Notes under the pieces: generated by a model
Told to the model about the DNA's origin: nothing
Databases searched by the model: none
Seen by the model: the letters and a program-made list of their open reading frames with translations, nothing else
From: Discostella pseudostelligera
Lineage: Eukaryota > Bacillariophyta > Thalassiosirophyceae > Thalassiosirales > Thalassiosiraceae
NCBI GenBank assembly: GCA_036940085.1
Contig: JALLBK010000766.1
Coordinates: 1-17,410 of the forward strand
Length of the DNA stretch: 17,410 bases
Reading direction: 5' to 3'
Translations under genes and position numbers: made by a program
Shown: positions 1 through 7,134 of the stretch, piece after piece
How positions within the stretch are numbered: the first letter of the stretch is position 1
Layout: each line of letters starts with the position of its first letter

Positions 1-1482
1 TATTTCTGTCTTTTCATCCTCTTCATCTTCATCATCAGAGAAGAATGACTCTAAATTGGTATGTCTTGTCACGGCCGAGGCTCGCTTTCTTACGTCAGCG
101 GTTGGATCAGACTTGGCAAATACCTTTCGATGCGCTGAATTACCATTCACAGCAGCATTCGCGACTTCTTGCTCAACTTTTTCTTCCTGTCGACGAGGCT
201 GCGTAATTGTCGAATCTGATGATCGATCCAAACCCTCTACTTGATTTTTGACCACGTGACCATTGACGGCTACCTCCTGCTTTCCAGTTGTCGTATGCAA
301 TATCTGTTTTTGCCTTTCCAGGCGGTGCTGTAGCATGTCCTTTTCTTCTTCCAGTCTCTGACGTTCGATTGAATTGATTTGTGAATGTTGCGATTGTCTC
401 TTCTCGCTGAGCCTCTGTGCGATAAATTCATCGTACTCAACATGTTTGGCTTCCATCAATCCCCGCTCCCACTGAGAGCGTTGATTATGTGCTTGCTCGG
501 CAAGTTGTCGTAAGTTTCGTTCCTTTCGGGAAAGATAGGGCAAGGCGATGAATGAATGAAAGTTTTGCAGGCCGTAGCAGTTCTTCGTGGAAGATTCATA
601 AACCATGATGGTTGGGGTAGGGAGTGCATTTAAGGAATCAATTCGCCGTTGTTTCTCGTAGTACTCCTTGTGACGGTCGCCCACATCATTAACGATAAGC
701 TGAATACTTTCAAATAATGATGCCTCCTTGGTATTGTGGGTTTGTTCAGCTGGAATGAGATCTCGAAAATTCAGAAGTATGCATAAGTGTCGAATAAGCG
801 GATGGCTAGTCTCAACAGTTCTCTTCACTTCACTGCAATTGTTGTCTTGCACTGTCGCCAATGGGAATAAAATCTCTAATCCCTCCCGCACAAAATCCAG
901 TACTTTATCCATGCGAGGGTCTATCATCCAAACAGCAAAGTCAAATTCTTTCCCTCGTTGTGGCTGCATACATACTGACGACATTTGCTTTTGGAAGACA
1001 TTTGGATTCTTTGAATAAGAAAAACTTTTTCCTTCAGATACGTAGAGTTGGACCAATCCATTTGAGTCTATTGAATGCCTTTGATGAAATGGTGCCTCCG
1101 CAGGAAGTCTCCAGGGAACCAACGCCATCAATTTCCTACCCTTATCACTTGTGATCCTCTCATTGTTTTCTGTCTGCTGAAATGGGTTCTCTCCTCTCAA
1201 TCTTCGGATCAGACTGGTTTTTCCAGACTGCTCCTCGCCGAGGATAACTCCTCGAACGATGGACGTATTATCAGCTGCGTTCGCATTGTCGCGGTTCAAA
1301 GACGGTGCAACACCATTAATTTTGGTAGCCACATCCACACGTCTTCCACCACCGCCGTCACCGCCAAGACTATTCTTGTCTGCAACATTTGTGGCTCTAG
1401 CTCTACCAGCAGGCTTTGATTTAACTTCCGGTTCCAGAGCACTACCTGGCCCGTCGTATATGTTCCATAACGATGCCCACAT
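1..1482 (-). CDS. RABL6: RABL6/Parf-like GTPase, partial (C-terminus beyond left edge)
   Basis: The reverse strand is open from the left edge to at least 1599. It carries a P-loop GEEQSGKT (about 1216-1239), then LRGENPF, a strand-loop DFAVWMIDPRMDKV, and LLNFRDL (about 757-777) where Ras-like proteins have the NKxD base-recognition motif. The block SSTKNCYGLQNFHSFIALPY with following ERNLRQL matches the RABL6 signature (SSMKNSFGL..LHKFF..PFL..RETLLRQL), the best evidence for the family. A Glu/Gln-rich coiled coil and an acidic tail (SDDEDEEDE) follow, as in the long RABL6 C-terminal extension. The start at 1482 gives MWASLWNIYDG, similar to the human RABL6 N-terminus. In-frame ATGs at 1599 and about 1645 are alternatives, and GTAAG at 1576-1580 could be the donor of an 81-nt intron in the longer form. 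RABL6 is linked to Arf/p53 and growth control in animals; its role in diatoms is unknown to me. It is divergent from the next gene. Confidence 0.8.
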   Translation of the reverse strand, partial: MWASLWNIYDGPGSALEPEVKSKPAGRARATNVADKNSLGGDGGGGRRVDVATKINGVAPSLNRDNANAADNTSIVRGVILGEEQSGKTSLIRRLRGENPFQQTENNERITSDKGRKLMALVPWRLPAEAPFHQRHSIDSNGLVQLYVSEGKSFSYSKNPNVFQKQMSSVCMQPQRGKEFDFAVWMIDPRMDKVLDFVREGLEILFPLATVQDNNCSEVKRTVETSHPLIRHLCILLNFRDLIPAEQTHNTKEASLFESIQLIVNDVGDRHKEYYEKQRRIDSLNALPTPTIMVYESSTKNCYGLQNFHSFIALPYLSRKERNLRQLAEQAHNQRSQWERGLMEAKHVEYDEFIAQRLSEKRQSQHSQINSIERQRLEEEKDMLQHRLERQKQILHTTTGKQEVAVNGHVVKNQVEGLDRSSDSTITQPRRQEEKVEQEVANAAVNGNSAHRKVFAKSDPTADVRKRASAVTRHTNLESFFSDDEDEEDEKTEI

Positions 1483-1599
1483 CGTCGTCTCGTCGGTCTT
1501 CGATATTGTTGCAATTGAATGGTAATGATATGTAAATTGCTTGCACTGGATTGTACTATCTCTAGGAGTACTTCTTACCGCGCGTTGAGTGTCTCCCAT

Positions 1600-1767
1600 A
1601 TCTATGCCTCCCGCCAAACGAGTGGAGTCCTCCCGCCAAAACATTAAGCGACATGATAACAAAAGGCAATGGTCGAAGGTCGAAGCCTGGAGGAGCCGAC
1701 GACGCGACGACGACGACGACGATGATGCTGCAGAAGTAAATCAGAGACGCAGCAATAACTCACGACG
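1600..1767. promoter_or_regulatory. Divergent upstream region with paired E2F-like motifs
   Basis: This 168-bp gap separates the RABL6-like gene from the plastid protein gene. It contains two identical 12-mers, CCTCCCGCCAAA, at 1607-1618 and 1629-1640, 22 bp apart or two helical turns. Their complement TTTGGCGGG fits the relaxed E2F/DP consensus WTTSSCSS. A GAC/GAT-rich tract follows at about 1697-1730. If the RABL6-like protein starts at 1482, the motifs lie about 125-160 bp upstream of its start. Binding is an inference from the motif alone. Confidence 0.35.
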
Positions 1768-2220
1768 ATGCACCTGCGTTGGATTATCATCACCATCATC
1801 AGTCTTGGTGAACGATTTTCTCTCGCATTCGTCGTAAGAAGTCCATTTGAACAATGTTACAATTCACACAGTCTTCGCAACAAGAGATGGGCACGAATTG
1901 CCACCGCTCCTACAATGATGGCGATGATCGATCCCAATAATGTCAAGGACGAGGATCAGTCTGATACAAATACTGTTGTTGAAAACGATGCATCAAGCGA
2001 CAACTTTCTAGAAAAAGTAATCTTCGATCCAGAGGCGCCATCGAATGAGAATAATTGGTTTGCCAACTTGGTGAAAAATGATTATTATACTGCGGAAGCA
2101 CTCTACGCTGGTGTTATTGTGATTATTGGAGTAATTGTTGCACAAGATATGCTTAGGATAGTGAAGTATGGAGGTGGATTTCACGCTCCCTTTAGTTCTG
2201 GTCCTGGAAAATTATTTTAA
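1768..2220 (+). CDS. Plastid-targeted single-pass membrane protein, unknown function
   Basis: A 150-residue protein I cannot assign to a named family. Residues 1-20 form a hydrophobic signal peptide (WIIITIISLG) ending in SLA followed by Phe21. This Ala-Phe junction is the stramenopile plastid import motif (ASAFAP type). Residues 22-50 are basic and hydroxylated, like a transit peptide. An acidic linker (55-95) leads to a conserved-looking core NNWFANLVKNDYYTAEALY (95-113), a membrane helix at about 112-127 (GVIVIIGVIVAQ), then a Gly-rich tail ending in GPGKLF. The topology suggests a small thylakoid or plastid envelope protein, possibly a photosynthetic-complex assembly factor, but that is inference. 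The start is the first ATG of the frame that yields a signal peptide. The coding sequence has no evident intron. Confidence 0.65.
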   Translation: MHLRWIIITIISLGERFSLAFVVRSPFEQCYNSHSLRNKRWARIATAPTMMAMIDPNNVKDEDQSDTNTVVENDASSDNFLEKVIFDPEAPSNENNWFANLVKNDYYTAEALYAGVIVIIGVIVAQDMLRIVKYGGGFHAPFSSGPGKLF

Positions 2221-2530
2221 TAAGTTTCATTTATCAATTGACATGATGTCATATGTTATCGTCGATCGTCGTAATCAATAGTATTGAGATGGTCGTCTCC
2301 GCCTGAACAATCATCGCTCAGCGAATCCATTGCGCAAACAAATGCAGTGCAAGAAATGGAGTTGATATTGGAACTGAGACGTAATCGAAGAGACGTAATA
2401 CTTGATCAGAATCGAAACGCACATACGCAAACCCACAGGTCGATAATCTAAAAGTGACACCTGATAGCGATATCTAATTCGTACTTCTTTTTATTTATTT
2501 CAGCAAGGGAAAGTGAGAAGATAGATATAT
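2221..2530. other. Intergenic, 3' ends of convergent genes
   Basis: This is the space between the 3' end of the plastid protein gene and the 3' end of the eS25 gene. On the minus strand AATAAATAAA lies at about 2490-2499, some 30-40 nt past the eS25 stop, and could serve as its polyadenylation signal. The rest shows no gene or repeat that I can support. Confidence 0.35.
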
Positions 2531-2830
2531 CTATTCATCATCACCTTCACCAATGTTACGAGTATAAATTCGTTGCGATCGACTAATACACACGGCACTG
2601 ATGGCCCCATCCTCGCACAATTGGTTCAATGCCCTCCTTGCCAATCCTCCACTAATCTTCAATTTCTCAACGACAGATGAAACAGTGATAAGCTTCATCT
2701 TTGGTACTTCCGACTGGAGCTTTTCGAATTGTTCCTTGGTGAAGAGTACCTTGTTGTCAACCTTGTCGCGTTGCTTTCCCTTGGACCACTTCTTCTTCTT
2801 GCCCTTGCCACCGGCCATGGCCGCGGCCAT
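2531..2830 (-). CDS. RPS25: 40S ribosomal protein S25 (eS25)
   Basis: The 99-residue product is a clear eS25, a eukaryote- and archaea-specific protein of the small ribosomal subunit head near the E site. Visible family features are the basic N-terminus GGKGKKKKWSKGKQRDKVDN, the winged-helix core with VPKMKLIT and VVEKLKISGGLARRAL, and the C-terminal RSQRIYTRN. I chose the ATG at 2830 because it follows an A-rich stretch (ACAAAAAATGG) and gives MAAAMAGGKGKKKKW, the normal eS25 length. The same frame is open to an ATG at 2905, which would add 25 non-conserved residues; a 5' leader intron ending near CAATACAG is also possible. In other eukaryotes eS25 is needed for IRES-driven and RAN translation. 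The gene is divergent from the TPR-prefoldin gene. Confidence 0.95.
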   Translation of the reverse strand: MAAAMAGGKGKKKKWSKGKQRDKVDNKVLFTKEQFEKLQSEVPKMKLITVSSVVEKLKISGGLARRALNQLCEDGAISAVCISRSQRIYTRNIGEGDDE

Positions 2831-3707
2831 TTTTTGTTCCTTTGTCTTTTGCTGGACTTTGGGAGGCTGTATTGATATGAATGATAGAGAGGTTTGAAGA
2901 GACATTTCGATTTAGAGTAGGGATGGGCAAGAACAAAATCATGTGAACATGGATAATTGAACAATCGACGAGACGCTACGAGAGCGGGGAACGGCGGGCC
3001 GGATCGCTAAGTTTGTCCACCATCAAAGCCGATTGAGCTGCGATTTAATGCGGAATTTCGACACAATGGCCGCGAAGCCAGCGTACAGCAGTTCGGAGAT
3101 CATGCGTGGAAGACACATCCTACACGGCAGAAAGACGTCGACGGTCTACAGATCATTGCCGACGACGATCATGCCCACGACGATCGACGGGGCCATCGAC
3201 CCCACCGATTCACCCGGACCACGCGCTTCCCCACATATATTAACCTTACGCCTTCTCAGTAGCAACCACGCGTCGCTTACCATGTTGACTGATTATTCTA
3301 TCGCTACTGAACCCAATGGTGAAGCCGGAGGACGACTTTGTCGATAACGATGCGATGTCGATTGCAGCGGCAGCGGTGAACCTCGACAGCGAGAGGGAGG
3401 GTGCAAGGAAGGCGTCTGTCCGTCAATCTGGTACAACTCCACATACGCGAAAAATTCAAGTAAGTGCGGTAGGTGGTTTTGGCGCGCCGGTATTTCGCCA
3501 CACATGTCTTCCCGCCAATTTTTCGCCATAAATTCTTCCCGCCATTTTCGCCCACCGCAGTCACCGCCCGCCGCCACCGCCTTCTACTTCGGCAATCGGC
3601 AATGATCAAAGATCCGCCCGTCCTATCCAAATAAAAATCGTCACTGCCGAGAACTTCGTGGGCATCTATTCATCTATTGCTAATCCTATCAATCATAATC
3701 TTCGACA
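2831..3707. other. Divergent intergenic region with E2F-like motifs
   Basis: This 877-bp region lies between eS25 (minus) and the TPR-prefoldin gene (plus). Short open frames on both strands lack family resemblance and look like chance. Its right half holds TTTTGGCGCGCC at 3477-3488, which contains the E2F consensus TTTSSCGC, and two copies of CTTCCCGCCA at 3508-3517 and 3535-3544, with TTTTCGCC elements between and after them. This cluster is 160-230 bp upstream of the TPR-prefoldin start and is a plausible promoter element set. Confidence 0.35.
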
Positions 3708-4831
3708 ATGTCAAATCCAGAAGCGGAGGCAAAAAAGGAGTGAGTCTTTATTTTGAAATTTAATGTTGACTTCGACCACCCGGTCGGCATCGATGCCCGC
3801 TGCCTTTGCGGCGGCATGTGGCAACTGTACTTGTTGCCAAGTGATGCATTGCCCATCATCATGCTGATCAAAAGCACGCCCTCTATCATCTATTGTCATC
3901 TGATTTCGGATAGCTCAATTAACAATATCTTCTTTGCTCAATTTTTTCTGATGCTGCTGCAGACTTGGAAACACAGCATTCGCTGCCAAGGAATACGATG
4001 TCGCGATCAAGCATTATACTGCTGCCATCGCATTGGATTCGAAAAATTGCGTTTATTACTCTAACCGAAGGTGAGAATCACGCAAATATTATGGATCCAC
4101 ATGTTTCAACATGGATGATTGTGTTAAATAATGCTGCAAATTCGTCGACTCGTACCAGTGCCTGCTACGGTGGTAAAAAAGATTGGGCATCCGCCGCGAA
4201 AGATGCCAAAGAGTGTATCAAAGTTAATCCAACCTTCATCAAGGGATATTATCGGTTAGCGAATGCACAATTGGAACAAAATGAATTTGACGCTGCCCTT
4301 GCTACCATCAAACAGGGCTTGACAATCGAACCGGACAATGCTCAATTGCAGAAACAAATGAGACAGATTAAGGCAAAGAGATCGAGTATGAAAAGAGCAG
4401 AAATTTCGTCCAACTCTCCTCCCGCAACTGGTACTGCTTTGCCGGGGGGTATGATGCCCTATCGAAACTTGGACTCGTCAATTTCCAAAGAGGTGATGGA
4501 TTTACAACAGCAACTCATTGCCACGACGAAGGAATATCGAATGGTCAAAGCAAACATTATGAAAGCTCAAAATGGCAAGAGGTCTAACGAGCTGACGAAA
4601 GGAGAGTTAGAAAAGCTGCCACAGGGATCCGATTCCAAGATGTACCGTGGTGTTGGTAAAATGTTCATGCTTGCTAGTCGAGGAGAAATTATGAACCACT
4701 TGGAGGAAAATATTGAGCGGGAGGGGAAGGAGGAGAAGGACTTGAGTGGCAAATTAGAATATCTAGAGAGGAGGATGAAGAGCCAGCAGCAAAATATTCA
4801 GGAGTTGACCAAATCTGCTACTTCGGAATGA
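3708..4831 (+). CDS. TPR-prefoldin subunit 1 fusion co-chaperone (3 exons)
   Basis: Exons are 3708-3739, 3963-4070 and 4159-4831; introns have GTGAGT...GCAG and GTGAGA...CCAG ends. The spliced product is 270 residues. Residues 8-109 are three TPRs closest to the Hop/Sti1 type (ELGNTAFAAKEYDVAIKHY, then SNRSACYGGKKDW, then KGYYRLANAQLEQNEFDAAL). All five carboxylate-clamp positions are present: Lys10, Asn14, Asn45, Lys75, Arg79, predicting binding to the EEVD tail of Hsp70 or Hsp90. Residues 155-265 match prefoldin subunit 1, a beta-type prefoldin: DLQQQLIATT, then MYRGVGKMFMLASRGEI, then LEYLERR, in two coiled coils around a hairpin. Prefoldin hands nascent actin and tubulin to the chaperonin CCT. 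I infer a fused adaptor that links Hsp70/90 and prefoldin/CCT. Without splicing a 288-residue frame from 3965 exists, but it loses the first TPR. Confidence 0.88.
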
Positions 4832-4841
4832 GCAATTCATA

Positions 4842-4869
4842 ATGTTGCATGTTGCATGTTGCATGTTGC
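4842..4869. repeat. 4 x 7-bp tandem repeat (ATGTTGC)
   Basis: Four perfect head-to-tail copies of ATGTTGC begin 10 bp after the TPR-prefoldin stop codon. They would lie in its 3' untranslated region. Length variation between strains is likely. Confidence 0.95.
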
Positions 4870-4899
4870 ATGGATGGGTTGCCCCTTTACCCGTATCAC

Positions 4900-4900
<1 letters not shown>

Positions 4901-4946
<46 letters not shown>
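4901..4946. repeat. (AG)23 microsatellite
   Basis: This is an uninterrupted AG dinucleotide run of 46 bp, purine on the plus strand. It lies between the TPR-prefoldin and Cpn20 genes. It should be polymorphic, and its exact length may be a sequencing estimate. Confidence 0.97.
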
Positions 4947-4948
<2 letters not shown>

Positions 4949-5300
4949 AATAACTACGATATCCAGAACGTTCTGCATCCAATCTTTCTGAATGTACTCC
5001 GAGCTCTCGCATCTGAATAGTTTCCATGTCCATTGTTAGCTTGTCAGAGAAGATGTTGTGATGGTGTTGAGGTTTGAGGTTGCTCTCGGTTGTATGTGCT
5101 GCTCCACGTGGAGAGTCTGCACGTCGCCAACGGCCTTCGTCATCGTCAGCGCAACACCATAATACAATACACACACCTGCCTACACACACGCACACCACC
5201 ATCCATCATCCATCACCATCTCCAAGGAAAGGAATCGATATCGATATCAAATCGATCTCCAATCGAAGCCTACTACGGCCGTCGTCGTCGAGCAACCACC

Positions 5301-6164
5301 ATGGCGAAATTGATCTCCATTGTCGCAGCCGCCATAGCAGTATCGACTCCAGGTTGTCATGCATTTATTGCTCCTGGATCAGTAAGGGCAACTGACGTTC
5401 GGTTGGGTGCCAAACTTGAAGGGCGGGAGATCGAAGGTGCCTTGACGCCAACAAATAATTTTGTTCTAGTAAGGGTCGCTGACATTCAAGATCAAACAGA
5501 GGGTGGCATTATTTTGACGGGATCGGTAAGTTCAAGTTCATCAGAGATGAGGATGTGAAGAATTCTTTGCAATGCATCTCTACCTGCAAACGATTGTACA
5601 ATATTGTCATGCACCTACGCGTACATAAATGATGTGTTTCCCTTATCACCATCTCAGGCTAAAATCAAAAAAACAGAAGGCACTGTTGTATCTGTAGGCC
5701 CGGGGAAAACTCATCAAGAATCTGGTCTTCTTTTTCCTATGCCGGTGGTACCAGGCGAGGGTGTCGTCTATGGGAAGTATGACGGAACGGAGGTTGAATA
5801 TGAAGGAGCAAAACACACTTTGATTCGGGATGATGATATTCTCGTTAAGTACACTGGGGATAAACTTACGTTGGATACAGCTGAAGTGGTTAGTGACAAC
5901 GTACTTGTGAAAGTGGAAGAGAATAAAGATGAAATGGCATCCGGACTTCTCATAGCGGCAACAACCAAAAAGGGAGGCAAACCCAGCACTGGAGAAGTGG
6001 TCAAGGTCGGACCTGGAAGGATGGCGAGTAATGGGGCAATCATGACTGTAGATATCAATGTAGGAGACATGGTAAAATTTCGTGACTTTGCTGGGAACGA
6101 AGTCGACATCGAAGGAGGAGAGTATGCAGTTGTTAAGATGACCGATATCTTGGCAAAGTTCTAA
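5301..6164 (+). CDS. CPN20: Plastid co-chaperonin Cpn20, double Cpn10 domain (2 exons)
   Basis: Exons are 5301-5525 and 5658-6164; the 132-nt intron has GTAAGT and CTCAG ends and is phase 0. The product is 243 residues. Residues 1-21 are a signal peptide (ISIVAAAIAVSTPGCHA), and the following FIAP completes the diatom plastid motif, so the protein is targeted to the plastid stroma. Two GroES/Cpn10 domains follow in tandem, at about 48-141 and 145-243. Their mobile loops, which contact the large chaperonin ring, carry EGGIILTGS (68-75) and SGLLIAATT (170-178). Each domain has its own VGPG turn (VVSVGPGK, VVKVGPGR). This is the chloroplast Cpn20/21 architecture, the lid for Cpn60 needed to fold Rubisco and other stromal proteins. 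The unspliced frame stops at 5558, which confirms the intron. Both halves look intact. Confidence 0.95.
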
Positions 6165-6586
6165 GTAGTGACGGATGGTTACTTTAGATGTACTACCCTA
6201 CTTTGCAGTGCATTGCAGCAAATCAGAGCAAGTTAGTAACAATTTCTAAAGCGCGATTCTCATGCTGTTTCCTCTCGCCTGCATGAACGTTACAGAGATG
6301 ATGATGACCTACACCGACCGATCCAACTCACACCGGGTGCAATTGGCAGGTCCACGTGGCAGATTTAAGCAGGAGATAAGAGATAAAGATTCGACTTCGA
6401 GATGGCATGGATTTGGCGGGAACATCGTCATGCTTCCTTCGTCCAAGCGACCAGTGACGAGCACAACAACAACAACAAAGACAAAGGCAAGCAAACGGCA
6501 TCGATAATCGATCATCGATGGAAGAATTGCGTCTCTCCTCATCGCATCTGCTCAAAATCTTCCTCATAATACTCGCAGACATCCCA
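6165..6586. other. Intergenic between Cpn20 and a small membrane protein gene
   Basis: No supported gene. The stretch contains one G-box core (CCACGTGG at about 6351-6358), an ACA-rich run at about 6463-6480, and overlapping ATCGATAATCGATCATCGATGG near 6500-6521. An in-frame ATG at 6518 could extend the next gene by 23 residues. Confidence 0.35.
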
Positions 6587-7048
6587 ATGGCAAGTAAAAT
6601 TCCTCCTCATCTTGCTCGTGAACTGCGTCGGCATTTGGTAAAGCAAAAACCGCCCTCCACTGGATCATCGTCAAACAATAGCTCGTCCTCCGATGCGCCG
6701 TCTTCCGACTTTTCGTTTTCGCAACCAAAAGTTTTAGCAGGATGCCTAGCCCTCACCGCAACCATGGCATTTATTCCCTATGTTTTCATGAACTGGATCC
6801 AACCGCTGAGTGAACGCGATGGGGCATTGACAGGATCACAAATACGTCGGGGTGCATTTAACAACTCGGGTTCAAAAGATGTAGGGAAGGATCCATATTG
6901 GGATTTTAGGAATGGTAGACGAAAGAAGATAGGCGAGGATGGAGTTGGAGATGATGGGGGATATGAAGATCTATTTAAGCGCGATAAGCCTGATGAAATA
7001 GAACACGGTGATAGACTGTTGGAAAACGGTAGACGGGCAAGTGCATAG
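6587..7048 (+). CDS. Small single-pass membrane protein, unknown function
   Basis: A 153-residue protein I do not recognise. It begins MASKIPPHLARELRRHLVKQ, an amphipathic basic segment that could be a mitochondrial presequence or membrane-proximal helix. A Ser/Asn-rich linker follows, then one membrane helix at about residues 47-68 (VLAGCLALTATMAFIPYVF), then NWIQPLSERDGALTGSQIRR, GSKDVGKDPYWDF and a charged, Asp/Gly-rich tail. The motif-like segment after the helix looks conserved rather than low-complexity, so the gene is probably real. I chose the ATG at 6587 for its CCAATGG context; the upstream in-frame ATG at 6518 would give 176 residues with a second hydrophobic N-terminal stretch (LLKIFLIILA), which could instead be a signal peptide. 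Its 3' end faces the next gene 86 bp away. Confidence 0.6.
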   Translation: MASKIPPHLARELRRHLVKQKPPSTGSSSNNSSSSDAPSSDFSFSQPKVLAGCLALTATMAFIPYVFMNWIQPLSERDGALTGSQIRRGAFNNSGSKDVGKDPYWDFRNGRRKKIGEDGVGDDGGYEDLFKRDKPDEIEHGDRLLENGRRASA

Positions 7049-7134
7049 CATGAACTAACCATGGTTCACTGATTTTGGTTTAGATTGTGCTTTGAGCATA
7101 CAATGTCATATTGTTACTCTTTATCAGCTGTGCC

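Larger units (their letters stand above)
4832..5300. other. Intergenic with two simple repeats; 5' leader of Cpn20
   Basis: This is the 3' flank of the TPR-prefoldin gene and the upstream region of the co-chaperonin gene. It starts with two simple repeats, listed separately. From about 5160 it is rich in CA, CATC and ATCGAT units (two overlapping ATCGATATC palindromes near 5236), probably promoter and 5' leader. A CCACGTGG palindrome is at about 5104-5111. Small open frames here have the compositional bias of these repeats and I do not support them as genes. Confidence 0.4.

Noticed and set aside
1697..1730. Asp-repeat (GAC/GAT) tract as part of a plus-strand gene at 1589-1837
   Set aside because: The frame has no signal peptide or domain and overlaps the well-supported plastid protein start in another frame.
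3304..3630. Minus-strand open frame of 108 codons (and plus frames at 3033-3347 and 3316-3531)
   Set aside because: Arg/Ser/Pro-rich translation with no domain pattern, lying on the E2F-like motif cluster; consistent with chance in GC-richer DNA.
3965..4831. Unspliced 288-codon TPR-prefoldin frame starting at 3965
   Set aside because: Its first 60 residues are intron and wrong-frame translation; the spliced model restores the first TPR and the ATG at 3708.
5074..5395. Plus-strand frames of 79 and 101 codons upstream of Cpn20
   Set aside because: His/Thr/Pro-rich translations of CA/CATC repeats that overlap the Cpn20 signal-peptide exon.
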